Made by a program: the position numbers and the translations under genes. A stretch of 64,000 bases of DNA from assembly GCF_900142545.1 (NCBI RefSeq), contig NZ_FRBF01000016.1, forward strand, positions 1 through 64,000, in the 5' to 3' direction. The stretch comes from Fibrobacter sp. UWT2. GTDB taxonomy: Bacteria > Fibrobacterota > Fibrobacteria > Fibrobacterales > Fibrobacteraceae. The notes under the pieces are model-generated. The model was not told where the DNA came from and searched no databases. It saw only the letters and a program-made list of their open reading frames with translations. Each line of letters begins with the position of its first letter. Positions within the stretch are counted from its first letter, which is position 1. Positions 35,379 through 44,165 of this stretch are shown here, in pieces.

Positions 35379-36332
35379 ATGATTCTCCGCAAGCCTGATT
35401 TTTATGACCAGTTCAAATGCATTGCCTCGCGGTGCAGCGACACTTGTTGTGTCGGCTGGGAAATCGATATTGACGAGGCGACACAAGAGGTTTACCGCAA
35501 GGTGGCGGGAGCCTTTGGCGAGCGGCTCCGCGCAAACATTGAAGATGGGCATTTTAAAATGCTCCCTCACGACCGTTGCCCGTTTTTAGACAAGGACAAC
35601 CTCTGCGAAGTCTACCAGAACTTGGGCGAAGACGCCTTATGCGACATTTGCACCGAGCATCCGCGATTTGTCGAGGTCTATGGCGATATTATGGAGCGGG
35701 GACTCGGGCTCTGCTGCGAAGAAGCCGCGCGCCTGTTGCTTGAAGGCGAAGGCCCGTTGGCCTTTACCAGCGAAGAATGCGACGAACCCGAAGACGAATT
35801 GGATGACGATGACCGCGAAGTCCGCAACGAAGTGCTTTACATGCGAGAAAGCTTCTTCAAGACGCTAGCGGACAGTTCCATTTCTCTCGGCAACAAGCTC
35901 TATCAAGTTTTCGGATACACCGGCGAAAACATATTCGAGCCCTTTGAAAGTGCCTGCGCCATGTTGGAGCTTCTAGGAAAAGCCGAAAGCTACGGCCCGG
36001 ATTGGGACGCAGCCTTCGCACGCATCAAGGCCCGCGTTGAAGCCGCCGATGCGAAGCCCCTTTCGGATCAAGGATTCTTCACCGAAAACGAAAGTTGCCG
36101 ACTGCTCACCTATCTGATTTATCGACACTACGCCAAATGCCTTTTTGAAGGCCACGAACAAGGCAAATTAAAGTTCGCCTTGTTCTTCTGGAACTTGGCA
36201 AGATTTTTCACTCGGGAGCTTGCAGGCAACGCCCCCGGTGACATCAAAATCAACGCTGTCAAAATCCTTTCGAAGCAGCTAGAATACTGCCAAGAAATTA
36301 TGGAACTCGTTGAAATTTCTCTAGACGAATAA
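35379..36332 (+). CDS. FliB-type lysine-N-methylase family protein
   Basis: A 317-residue protein with the Cys-rich N-terminus of the flagellin lysine-N-methylase (FliB) family: FKCIASRCSDTCCVGWEIDID (residues 12-32), then CPFLDKDNLCEVYQNLG, LCDICTEHPRF and LGLCCEEAARLLL. About nine Cys lie in CxxxxCxxxCC and CxxC arrangements that would bind iron-sulfur or zinc. The remainder is helical. The usual substrate is flagellin, but nothing flagellar is seen in the window and Fibrobacter is non-motile by flagella, so another protein is probably modified. GGAGG stands 11 nt before the ATG. Confidence 0.85.
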   Translation: MILRKPDFYDQFKCIASRCSDTCCVGWEIDIDEATQEVYRKVAGAFGERLRANIEDGHFKMLPHDRCPFLDKDNLCEVYQNLGEDALCDICTEHPRFVEVYGDIMERGLGLCCEEAARLLLEGEGPLAFTSEECDEPEDELDDDDREVRNEVLYMRESFFKTLADSSISLGNKLYQVFGYTGENIFEPFESACAMLELLGKAESYGPDWDAAFARIKARVEAADAKPLSDQGFFTENESCRLLTYLIYRHYAKCLFEGHEQGKLKFALFFWNLARFFTRELAGNAPGDIKINAVKILSKQLEYCQEIMELVEISLDE

Positions 36333-36336
36333 AGGG

Positions 36337-37764
36337 CTAGGCCGCTAGGCGATCTTTGTCCATCACATGCTTACGCCATTTGCCGCTCTTCCAGCGAATC
36401 CAGAAAATAAGCGGAGCCGTACTGTACACGGCAACGACCGTAATCCAGGCGTATTGAGCCGGCAGGTGGAAAATGTAAGCTGCCACATACAAGGCTCCCG
36501 CCACGCACCAATTCATAATGGCACACGCGAACATGACCCACACGGTATCGCCCGCACCGCGAAGTGCACCCGCATAAATCACGAGCAAGACTTCTACGAA
36601 AATGTAGAAGGTCGCAATTCGCAGCATGAAAATGCTCATAGGCCGCGCCGCCGCGAAAATAGCTAGCGCCTCGGCAGATGCTTCAGCCGCATCGGGCTTG
36701 AATATATCCGTGAGAATACCCGGCAAGAAAATAAAGAAAACACCCATCAGCAAGGAATATCCCCAGCCGAGTTTGAGGCCGGAATAAGTCGAACGCGTTG
36801 CCGCGGCACCGTCGCGCGCACCCACGTAACGCCCCACAAGGCTTGTAGAGGCTACTTCAAGGCCCATCAGCGGAACGTAGGCCACCATGTCCCAGTTGAA
36901 CATGACCGAAGACGCAGTTGCCGATTCGGGCCCAAGCGCATGGAACATAAGAATCAGGAGCTGGAACGCCGCCATATTCAGGCACATTTCGACACCGGAA
37001 GGAATTCCTTTCTGCAAGAGTTCCTTGGTCAAAGGCCAGCTAAACGCAAACGCATAACGGGTGCGGAATCGGTCGTGGCAATTTTTGCCGAAGAATTTCG
37101 CAAACAAAATCACCGTCGAAACCAGGTTCCCAATCAGGGTACCGTAAGCGGCGCCCGCCACGCCCAAGGCGGGAATCGGGCCAAAGCCGTAAATCAAGAA
37201 GAAGTTGCAGACGACATTCACAATCATGCCGACAAAGGCTGCCTTCATGACAATCTTGGTTTCGCCGATACCGCTAAAGAAACACGGAGCCGCATTGCGC
37301 ACCAAGTTAATGATGCCACCGAACATCAGAATGTTGAAGTAGGTCTTTTGATACTGCAGCTGGTCTGCCGGCAAATGTTCCATTCCAAAAGCCAAGTGCC
37401 CTAGCGGAATCGTAAGGTACAAAAGCGGCACCGAAACAAGCGACAGGTACACCGCCTGCATGAACACACGGGCACAATCCCAGCGCTTTTTGCCACCCAG
37501 GCGCTGCGCCACCATAGCGGTCGTGTAGCTGATGGCTCCGGTAAAGAACATGGTGAGCGCAAGTTGCACTGCCCCCGCTCCAAGAGCCGCATTCATTTCG
37601 GCCGGGCCAAGTTTCGAAAGGAACAGGCGATCAATAAAAGTCATGATCGTGTCGAAAGACATCGACATAAGCATGGGAAGTGCTACCACGAGCACATCCT
37701 TCACATCACCGTTTTTCTTGAATTTAGACGGTCTGTAGAACTTATTGAGTATTGCGTCGACCAT
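36337..37764 (-). CDS. MATE family efflux transporter
   Basis: Cation-coupled drug or metabolite exporter, 475 aa from the ATG at 37764; a TTG four codons earlier overlaps the promoter region. Twelve helices are arranged as two similar six-helix bundles (about 20-235 and 245-455). Family motifs include VALPMLMSMSFDTIMTFIDRLFLSKLG in the first helix pair, GALRGAGDTVWVM near the C-terminal bundle and TSLVGRYVGARD after helix 8. A TATATTTG element ends 9 nt before the ATG with no strong ribosome binding site. It lies downstream of, and in line with, three envelope genes on the minus strand (43 nt gap) but may have its own promoter. Substrate unknown. Confidence 0.92.
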   Translation of the reverse strand: MVDAILNKFYRPSKFKKNGDVKDVLVVALPMLMSMSFDTIMTFIDRLFLSKLGPAEMNAALGAGAVQLALTMFFTGAISYTTAMVAQRLGGKKRWDCARVFMQAVYLSLVSVPLLYLTIPLGHLAFGMEHLPADQLQYQKTYFNILMFGGIINLVRNAAPCFFSGIGETKIVMKAAFVGMIVNVVCNFFLIYGFGPIPALGVAGAAYGTLIGNLVSTVILFAKFFGKNCHDRFRTRYAFAFSWPLTKELLQKGIPSGVEMCLNMAAFQLLILMFHALGPESATASSVMFNWDMVAYVPLMGLEVASTSLVGRYVGARDGAAATRSTYSGLKLGWGYSLLMGVFFIFLPGILTDIFKPDAAEASAEALAIFAAARPMSIFMLRIATFYIFVEVLLVIYAGALRGAGDTVWVMFACAIMNWCVAGALYVAAYIFHLPAQYAWITVVAVYSTAPLIFWIRWKSGKWRKHVMDKDRLAA

Positions 37765-37807
37765 ATTGGGCGACAAATATAGAAATTTTTACAATTTATG
37801 CAAGTTT

Positions 37808-38161
37808 CTATCGAGCAACACTTTCAAGTTTCTTTTTTAAGGTTGAAAGGACTTCTTTCTTTTCGGTATCAGGGCGAGCCTGGAGGCTACCTGTATACAG
37901 GGCATCGACAAGCCCATTTGAAAGCGCTTCGGATGCCTTGCCCTGGTCGCCCAACTTTTTTACCTGGAGTTGGATTCCTTCGCTAGAAAGCGAAGCCGAC
38001 ACTTTTTTCAGCGTTGATTCATCTTCTGCATTTACGACGCCCACCGTCACGGTCACTGCCGTCACTTCTTTTTTGAGGGTTGCATGCTTACGGGCGCAAC
38101 AGTCAAATCGAGCCGCAGCAAAAGAACTTAATAAAGCACATAATAAAAGTATTTTTTTCAC
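37808..38161 (-). CDS. Small secreted protein with a Cys-Cys pair
   Basis: A 117-residue protein with signal peptide 1-17 (ending AAA) and a mature N-terminus RFDCCARKH. The remainder (EVTAVTVTVGVVNAEDESTLKKVSASL...IQLQVKKLGDQGKASEALSNGLVDALYTGS) is reminiscent of the N-lobe of NlpA/MetQ-type periplasmic binding proteins, where a similar 'EALxNGxxDA' stretch lines the ligand site. It is far too short for a complete binding protein. The gene begins 10 nt after the porin-like gene, so it is in the same operon. The adjacent Cys pair may bind a thiophilic metal. Confidence 0.65.
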   Translation of the reverse strand: MKKILLLCALLSSFAAARFDCCARKHATLKKEVTAVTVTVGVVNAEDESTLKKVSASLSSEGIQLQVKKLGDQGKASEALSNGLVDALYTGSLQARPDTEKKEVLSTLKKKLESVAR

Positions 38162-38171
38162 AGTCCCCCCA

Positions 38172-39353
38172 CTAGAAATCGAACATAACTTCGACGCCGA
38201 ATATCAAAGAAGGATCGTTTTTATTGCCTTCGGACGGCCAATCTTTATCGTCAGGGATGTCGGCAAGAACCATCGAGATAATATTTATTTTGTAACCGGG
38301 AACATTAAAGTAGAACCGTCCACCGACGCGCCACGATTGCAAATCTTCATCTTTGTCTAAAGTATTCGTATGGTATTCAAGAGGGATACCAATACTTAAG
38401 GATTCCAGCAAGGCTACGCTCGGTTCTACCGCTACAAAAAAGTATTCCGGACGAGTTGTCATTTCCAAGAATGTACGTTCCGGGTCATCGATAACCGCAT
38501 AGAACAGAGAACCTATGATGCAAAATCTCGAAAATTCAAACGACGGTTCAGCCAAGAATACATGATTCGACACCGCATCATCGCTAGCCAAGAAGACCGA
38601 ATGATAGCCGTATAATCCATGCAAGGCAAAATGTTCCGACGAAAGCGAAATATCTAGCCCAGCATAAAGTTCATTAAAATCCTTTCGCTGATAGCTTTTG
38701 TAATCGGCATAAGGGCGAAATACCTGGCCTGCAATTTCAAAATCGTAAGCGGCATGAATTTCGTACGTAAGGCCTTCTTTGCAATCCATTCCCATGTATT
38801 CGCCGAACATATAGTGGTAATAGCAACTTTGGTCGTTACTTCCGCTACCAAAGCCGACATTGAGTTGCAAGCCATTCCACAAGAATTCAACGCCGCGAAT
38901 AGACTTTTGCCTTATGCCCGCCGCATCGTCCCGAGGGTCGCCAAAATCATAATAATTTTTGAACAGACCTTCGAAATAATTTAAATCGCCAATACGAAAA
39001 GCCAAGTGTTCAGAAGGCGCATATTGAACATAAGCTCCGTTAAAAACGACAGTCGGGTGCACAGGATCCATGGTCGCATCATCGCCCATATCCATGCCTT
39101 CCATATCTTCCATTCCATCCATCGCCATTCCCATCGCTTCAATTTCGAGCCATGCAGACCAACGATCGTTAAAACGGACATCGAAATCCAAGTCTAGCAT
39201 AGATTCATAACGATGCACAACGTTCGATTCATCAGTATTCCAGTCGGCATAAGCGTGAACCATAATCATTCCCGAAAGGTCCAGCTTAGGACGCTCAAAG
39301 GCAAGCGACAAACCGACTAATAGAAGGACATACAATAATATTCGTTTATTCAT
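38172..39353 (-). CDS. Porin-like outer membrane protein with Met/Asp-rich loop
   Basis: A 393-residue predicted beta-barrel from the ATG at 39353 (MNKRILLYVLLLVGLSLA, signal peptide). Alternating aromatic and polar strands run to a C-terminal Phe (FGVEVMFDF), typical of outer-membrane barrels. Residues about 80-102 form a loop of Met, Asp, Glu and Gly (MGMAMDGMEDMEGMDMGDD) resembling methionine-rich copper/silver-binding segments. A second Cys/Tyr/Met loop is QSCYYHYMFGEYMGMDC. No exact family is recognised. It follows the hydrolase gene by 33 nt and precedes the small CC protein by 10 nt. Confidence 0.7.
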   Translation of the reverse strand: MNKRILLYVLLLVGLSLAFERPKLDLSGMIMVHAYADWNTDESNVVHRYESMLDLDFDVRFNDRWSAWLEIEAMGMAMDGMEDMEGMDMGDDATMDPVHPTVVFNGAYVQYAPSEHLAFRIGDLNYFEGLFKNYYDFGDPRDDAAGIRQKSIRGVEFLWNGLQLNVGFGSGSNDQSCYYHYMFGEYMGMDCKEGLTYEIHAAYDFEIAGQVFRPYADYKSYQRKDFNELYAGLDISLSSEHFALHGLYGYHSVFLASDDAVSNHVFLAEPSFEFSRFCIIGSLFYAVIDDPERTFLEMTTRPEYFFVAVEPSVALLESLSIGIPLEYHTNTLDKDEDLQSWRVGGRFYFNVPGYKINIISMVLADIPDDKDWPSEGNKNDPSLIFGVEVMFDF

Positions 39354-39386
39354 ACAAATAAATTCTGGCACCCATCACTTACAAGA

Positions 39387-40727
39387 TTACTTTTTCAAAC
39401 TCTTAATAAATTCATCGATATAACCCGTTACCGTTTTCACGTCTTCGGCAGAGCCCCAATGGGTATTGTGGTCGGCACCTTCAACTTCGTGAAACACAAC
39501 ACTTTTTGCTCCAGAAAGTCCCTTTTGCAAGGTTTTCTGAGATTCGTTATCGAACAAGGCATCCTTGGTGCCCCATATGATTTGAACATCCGTCGCAATC
39601 GAAGAAAGACGCTTGGTATTATCAATTTTCAAAAGATTCTTGACCAAGTATTTCCACACATAGTAAGGCACTTGTTTCAAGTGTTCCAGATTGGCGGCCT
39701 GAAAATCCTTATCCGGATTCATGCTGTAGCCCCACGCCTGAATAAAGCTTTCAGGGAGTTTCTGGGTCGAATCGTATGCATAAATGCCATCGAACGATTC
39801 ATCGTCGGTACCGTTCACAAGCCAATCCAGCGTGGCATTCTTCTCGTCAACCGAAGCACCTGAACCAATCAAGGTAATCGAAGAAACAAGCTCTGCATTC
39901 GTAATGGACAATTCCTGAGCAATAAAGGCTCCAAGCGAATGTCCCACAATGTGAACTTTTTTCAGGCCAAGTTTTTCGACAAAGGCTGCTATATCGCTTG
40001 CAAGTTCAGCGACAGAATACGAAGATTCATCAATCGGCTTGTCCGTTTTTCCATTGCCGCGGTATTCGGGTACATAAACGCGATAGCCTTTTTTGGCAAG
40101 CGACGGTGCCACCTGCGACCAAGAAACTCGACCATCGGTAAGTCCGTGAATCAATACGACCGGAGTTCCCTTTTCATCACCCGTCACTGTATAGGCCAAA
40201 TGTATTCCCGTTGCAAGGTCAACCGATTTTTCTGTCCAGTCGACATTCTGGTATTCGGCAAAACTTTTTGTTGTAAAGGTATTATTCTTGCCCATAAAAT
40301 GATGCCCGTTCACCTGAGCTTCATCTTCAAAGGCATAGACATCCGTATTGCTGCTCCCCACATGAACAACATCGGCACTTCCAGAAAAATCAACACGGCC
40401 AGAACGCTTGATGAGCAAATTTCCGGTCACCTTGACATTCTTTAGGACCGTTGCACCTGGCGTTGTCGTAGAAACCGTCAGCACACCATTGATTGTTGTA
40501 TCTTGCAAGAAAATGAATCCATCCTGGATATCTTCATCTCCAAGCGTCAGGTCACCGACGCTAGGTTCTTCCATGTGATGGCCATGGTGCTCTTCGTGGG
40601 AAGTTTCTTCTTCGTGAGAAGATTTTTCTTCGGGGGCGCTACTTGAGTCATCAGAGCAAGCGGCAAAGAAAAGTGTAGAAGCAAGAATTGCTGCCGAGAA
40701 TAAAGCAAAATTATTATGAATTGTCAT
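39387..40727 (-). CDS. Lipoprotein alpha/beta-hydrolase with His-rich N-terminus
   Basis: A 446-residue lipoprotein, lipobox FAAC (near residue 24). Directly behind it comes a His/Glu-rich stretch (SSHEEETSHEEHHGHHMEE, about 37-55), likely metal-binding. A beta-helix-like segment with repeated strands (about 60-160: GDEDIQDGFIFLQDTTINGVLTVSTTTPGATVLKNVKVTGNLLI) precedes the hydrolase domain (165-446). The catalytic features are HGLTDG (oxyanion), the elbow GHSLGA, the Asp in WGTKDALFD and the His in ADHNTHWG. It resembles prolyl-aminopeptidase/haloalkane-type hydrolases with unknown substrate. GGAGG 6 nt before the ATG. It is first gene of the minus-strand group with two metal-motif neighbours. 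Confidence 0.82.
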   Translation of the reverse strand: MTIHNNFALFSAAILASTLFFAACSDDSSSAPEEKSSHEEETSHEEHHGHHMEEPSVGDLTLGDEDIQDGFIFLQDTTINGVLTVSTTTPGATVLKNVKVTGNLLIKRSGRVDFSGSADVVHVGSSNTDVYAFEDEAQVNGHHFMGKNNTFTTKSFAEYQNVDWTEKSVDLATGIHLAYTVTGDEKGTPVVLIHGLTDGRVSWSQVAPSLAKKGYRVYVPEYRGNGKTDKPIDESSYSVAELASDIAAFVEKLGLKKVHIVGHSLGAFIAQELSITNAELVSSITLIGSGASVDEKNATLDWLVNGTDDESFDGIYAYDSTQKLPESFIQAWGYSMNPDKDFQAANLEHLKQVPYYVWKYLVKNLLKIDNTKRLSSIATDVQIIWGTKDALFDNESQKTLQKGLSGAKSVVFHEVEGADHNTHWGSAEDVKTVTGYIDEFIKSLKK

Positions 40728-40895
40728 TGAAGCCTCCGTTTGTATTCGTTTTAAATCGGGCTCAATATTAGATTTTACGGAGGTTTACGTCCAATACTAT
40801 TTTTTCATGGCAATTGATAGCTTTTTTCTATAACAAGTTCATTTTATCGTGAGCAAACGGCTTACCTCAAATTCAAAGTCCAAGCAAGAAATTAC

Positions 40896-40910
40896 TATAT
40901 TTGACCCACT
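40896..40910 (+). promoter_or_regulatory. Candidate -10 element close to the ffh start
   Basis: ACTATATTTG with TATATT at 40896-40901, 9 nt before the ATG and without a Shine-Dalgarno. Confidence 0.5.
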
Positions 40911-42275
40911 ATGTTTTCACAGCTGACTGACTCTCTAGAATCTACTCTCAAGAACCTGCGCGGGCAGGGCAAGCTCACCGAAGAAAACGTCGCCGAATCG
41001 CTGCGCGAAGTGCGCCGCGCTTTCCTCGAAGCCGACGTGAACTTCAACGTGACCCGCGACTTTGTTAAGGCCGTCAAGGAAAAGGCCATGGGCTCCGAAG
41101 TGCTTACCTCGGTGACTCCCGGTCAGCAGATTGTGAAGATCATCCACGACGAACTCGTGGCCGTGATGGGTGGCGAAACCAAGGAAATCAACCTGTCGGG
41201 CCCGGCTCCGGTAGGCATCATGATGGCTGGCCTGCAGGGTTCCGGTAAGACGACTTTCGCCGGCAAGATTGCCCTTTGGATGCGCAGCAAGAAAAAACGC
41301 AAGCCCCTTCTGGTGGCCGCTGACGTATACCGCCCCGCCGCTATCAAGCAGTTGCAGGTGCTCGGCAAGTCCATCGGCATCCCCGTTTATGACGAAGGCC
41401 AAGGCGATCCGGTGGAAATCATCAAGCACGGTTACCAGTACGCCAAGGACAACGGTTTTGATTTAGTCATTTACGATACCGCAGGCCGTCTGCAGATCGA
41501 CGAAGAGTTGATGCAGGAACTCGAAAAGGCCAAGGAAGCTGTTCACCCCGACGAAATCCTGTTCGTGGCAGACGCCATGATCGGTCAGGAAGCCGTGAAC
41601 GTGGCCGAAACCTTCTGGCAGCGCCTCTCGTTTACGGGCGTATGCCTTTCCAAGATGGATGGCGACACCCGCGGCGGTGCAGCCCTCAGCATCAAGAAGA
41701 TGACGGGCGTGCCTATCTGCTTTATCGGCGTCGGCGAAAAACTTTCGGATATTGAACTTTTCCACCCCGACCGTATGGCCAGCCGAATCCTCGGCATGGG
41801 CGACGTGGTCAGCCTTGTGGAAAAAGCGCAGCAGGTCATCGACGAAAAAGACGCCAAGGACCTGAAGAAGAAGATTCTCAACAACACCTTCGACCTGAAC
41901 GATTTCTTGAACCAGTTGCGTACTATCAAGAAGCTCGGCCGCATCAAGGACATTCTGAGCCTGATTCCGGGTCTGAACAAGCTCCCCATCGACCAGATTG
42001 ACGAAAAGGAACTCGTTTACGTAGAAGCCGTGCTCAGCTCCATGACCCCGAAGGAACGCAAGAAGCCTGATATTTTGGACGGCAGCCGCAAGGCTCGCGT
42101 GGCCAAGGGTTCCGGCACCGAAATCGGTCGCGTGAACGCCGTGCTCAAGCAGTACGAGACCATGAAGGAAATGTTCAAGAAGGTCGGCGACATGGCCCGC
42201 AGACAAAACAACGGCGGCCAAGTAGGTTCCAACTACACGCCGCCTAAAGACAAGAAGAAAAAGAAGAAGAAATAA
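40911..42275 (+). CDS. ffh: Signal recognition particle protein (SRP54 homologue)
   Basis: GTPase that binds signal sequences and SRP RNA for co-translational membrane targeting; 454 aa, normal length. The N-domain is 1-90 (MFSQLTDSLESTLKNLRGQGKLTEENV). G-domain motifs: G1 GLQGSGKTTFAGK (about 107-119), G3 DTAGRLQIDEEL, G4 LSKMDGDTRGGAALS, and GERLSD-like GVGEKLSDIELFHPDRMASRILGMGD. The Met-rich M-domain (about 325-425) ends SGTEIGRVNAVLKQYETMKEMFKK. A Lys-rich tail (KDKKKKKKK) follows. The start lies close behind a TATATTTG element. A bidirectional terminator stands downstream. Confidence 0.97.
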   Translation: MFSQLTDSLESTLKNLRGQGKLTEENVAESLREVRRAFLEADVNFNVTRDFVKAVKEKAMGSEVLTSVTPGQQIVKIIHDELVAVMGGETKEINLSGPAPVGIMMAGLQGSGKTTFAGKIALWMRSKKKRKPLLVAADVYRPAAIKQLQVLGKSIGIPVYDEGQGDPVEIIKHGYQYAKDNGFDLVIYDTAGRLQIDEELMQELEKAKEAVHPDEILFVADAMIGQEAVNVAETFWQRLSFTGVCLSKMDGDTRGGAALSIKKMTGVPICFIGVGEKLSDIELFHPDRMASRILGMGDVVSLVEKAQQVIDEKDAKDLKKKILNNTFDLNDFLNQLRTIKKLGRIKDILSLIPGLNKLPIDQIDEKELVYVEAVLSSMTPKERKKPDILDGSRKARVAKGSGTEIGRVNAVLKQYETMKEMFKKVGDMARRQNNGGQVGSNYTPPKDKKKKKKK

Positions 42276-42280
42276 AAGTG

Positions 42281-42303
42281 AAGCCCGGTCAACCGGGCTT
42301 TTG
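42281..42303. terminator. Bidirectional terminator after ffh
   Basis: AAGCCCGGT CA ACCGGGCTT with T residues to the right, between convergent ffh and the minus-strand lipoprotein gene. Confidence 0.8.
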
Positions 42304-42318
42304 CTTTAACAAATCGCT

Positions 42319-43158
42319 TTAGTGATTTTCGAGCTTGCTTAAATCTGTAGAAAGCATTTTCCAGAGGCGGGACGCGAAAGGTTCCGCCCATTCTTTTTCG
42401 GGTGCCACGCGACTGGTGGTCGCAGCGGTGAATTCCGAATACACGAGGAACACAAGTTCCCCGTAGCGGGCGTCCCATAGCGTCCAAAGCGTTTGCCAAG
42501 TATAGCCACCGCTCTTGCCGAGGTCCGTATCCATACGCACATTCAGCACTACCGGAATGGACACATAGCGCAATTCGTAGCGGCTAGCTAAAGCATTCAG
42601 CAAGTTCTTGAAGTCCTTGGAAAGTTCACGGGAAATATCCTGCTCCACCCCGTCGCGTTCCAGCCACGGGCTCATATCGCTCAGCTTTTTACCGTCGGCA
42701 AAGATGGAGCCTAGCAGCATGTTCGAAAGGCTATCCACATAAGCGGAATCCGCATCCGGCAGGCGCATGCCCGGGAGCATGAGTTCGCGGCGCATCTTGG
42801 GGAATGCCTTGACCATCAAGGAATCTTCGACGCGGGCCAAGTCAAAATCCAGAGCGTCTGCGCTGTAGCTGTGGCAGAACTTGCATTTTTCGGGGCGGTC
42901 AGCCTTAATCGAAAGCGACGGAAAAACGCCCCATACCGCCGTTGAATCCATGCGGCTATACGCCTTCTTGTTCCACTCGCGGTAGAATTTTTCGTTCGTG
43001 ATCTTCAGTTCGATATCGCCGCGGGTTCCGCATTCCTGACACGGAGCGTCCTTCATGCTCGCATCACCCGAAGCATCATCGCCGCCTTGGCTGCCTGCGC
43101 AACCAGCGAAAGCCAACATGCTAAAGCAAACTAAAAATGCGATTTTCAATCTTTTCAT
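42319..43158 (-). CDS. Lipoprotein with two CxxC motifs, unknown function
   Basis: A 279-residue lipoprotein, lipobox FAGC (Cys20). Two Cys pairs follow: CQECG (40-44) and CKFCHS (about 92-97), suggesting a metal site or a disulfide-type redox role. The helical remainder includes KDFKNLLNALASRYELRYVSIPVVLNVRMDTD and a WQTLWTLWDARYGELVFLVYSEF strand region like that of TPM- or CsgG-type lipoproteins, which carry a similar 'WD...G.lvf' pattern; this is weak. AAGGGAG precedes the ATG. Confidence 0.75.
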   Translation of the reverse strand: MKRLKIAFLVCFSMLAFAGCAGSQGGDDASGDASMKDAPCQECGTRGDIELKITNEKFYREWNKKAYSRMDSTAVWGVFPSLSIKADRPEKCKFCHSYSADALDFDLARVEDSLMVKAFPKMRRELMLPGMRLPDADSAYVDSLSNMLLGSIFADGKKLSDMSPWLERDGVEQDISRELSKDFKNLLNALASRYELRYVSIPVVLNVRMDTDLGKSGGYTWQTLWTLWDARYGELVFLVYSEFTAATTSRVAPEKEWAEPFASRLWKMLSTDLSKLENH

Positions 43159-43184
43159 ATAGCTCCCTTAGATTCTTCGACTCC

Positions 43185-43262
43185 GTGCTACGCACTTCTC
43201 CACAAAGAGGATAACTCAACTTTAGAACTAAAGTTCTTAGTTTCGCATAGCTCAGAATGACA
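43185..43262. repeat. Dispersed-repeat-like intergenic sequence with perfect inverted repeat
   Basis: Contains AACTTTAG AA CTAAAGTT (43218-43235) and GCTCAGAATGACAC, similar in its 3' end to the GGAATGAC of the REP-like elements at 2.6 and 28.1 kb. No gene is seen. Confidence 0.4.
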
Positions 43263-43267
43263 CTTTT

Positions 43268-44164
43268 CTAGACCTGCCTCGGTTTTCCCGTCCAACCAAG
43301 CTTTTCGCGAAGCGCACCCACAAAACCCGTATGGCGCATGCGAATAAAGGTCGTCACCGACTTGCTTTCGGCGAGAGTCACCACATCATTAGGCTTCAAC
43401 ACCACCGTGGTACGGCCATCGAACACCAAGTCGAGTGGGCCATCGACCGCAGACTTCATCTGAAGTTTCTTGGAAGAAAGCGAAAGCACCAGCGGACGCA
43501 CCGAAAGGCTACTGGGAGCCACCGGAGTCAACACCACCGCAGGCGTTGCCGGGTGAATAATGGGACCGCCTGCCGCCAAGTTGTAAGCGGTAGAACCCGT
43601 CGGAGTTGACACGAGCAGAGAATCGGCCCAGTAATCGGTCAAAGCCGTTCCGTTGTATTCTACGCTCACATTCACCATACGCTCGGGCGCGTGCGCACGA
43701 ACGTGCACCTCGTTCAACACCGTCTGCTTGGCGACTTGTTTCTTGCCATGGTAAACCACAGCTTCAATCATCATGCGCTCGCGGGTCGAAAAGTCACCGG
43801 CAAGCAAGCTATCCAAAGTCTGCGAAAGGCCTTCCACGCGAGTCTCAGCCAAAAAGCCCACACGACCCGCGTTCACGCCCAGAATGGGCGTGTCGTGCCC
43901 GAGCGCCATATGCGCCGCCGAAAGCACCGTACCGTCGCCGCCAATGGCCAGGAGCAAATCCGACTTGCAAAGCACATTTTCCTTGACAACCTTGATGGGC
44001 TTATGTGCCAAATCCTTCAGGTTATCCAGAACGCAGAAGGTGACCTGCGGATGCTCCACCGCCCACTTGGAAATCATGTCAAGCGCAAGAGCCAAATCCG
44101 GATTCTTGTCTTTCCAGCCCACGATGCCAATAGTCTGGAAATTCATTTTTCCATTCTTCTTCAT
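43268..44164 (-). CDS. nadK: NAD kinase
   Basis: Phosphorylates NAD to NADP; 298 aa, normal length. The ATP/NAD motif GGDGTVLSAAH (about 75-85) and the second signature STPTGSTAYNLAAGGPIIHP (about 186-205) are both present, with NAGRVGFLAE between. AGGAAACCTAAG precedes the ATG at 44164; an in-frame ATG at 44146 (MNFQTIG) is a plausible alternative. It starts one base after the stop of the EPSP-synthase-like gene and so is the last member of an aromatic amino acid operon. NADPH supply for shikimate reduction would be a reason for this pairing, by inference. Confidence 0.95.
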   Translation of the reverse strand: MKKNGKMNFQTIGIVGWKDKNPDLALALDMISKWAVEHPQVTFCVLDNLKDLAHKPIKVVKENVLCKSDLLLAIGGDGTVLSAAHMALGHDTPILGVNAGRVGFLAETRVEGLSQTLDSLLAGDFSTRERMMIEAVVYHGKKQVAKQTVLNEVHVRAHAPERMVNVSVEYNGTALTDYWADSLLVSTPTGSTAYNLAAGGPIIHPATPAVVLTPVAPSSLSVRPLVLSLSSKKLQMKSAVDGPLDLVFDGRTTVVLKPNDVVTLAESKSVTTFIRMRHTGFVGALREKLGWTGKPRQV

Positions 44165-44165
44165 C

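Noticed and set aside
37808-38161. The small CC protein as a complete NlpA/MetQ binding protein
   Set aside because: Only 117 residues and one matching stretch; a whole binding protein needs about twice the length.
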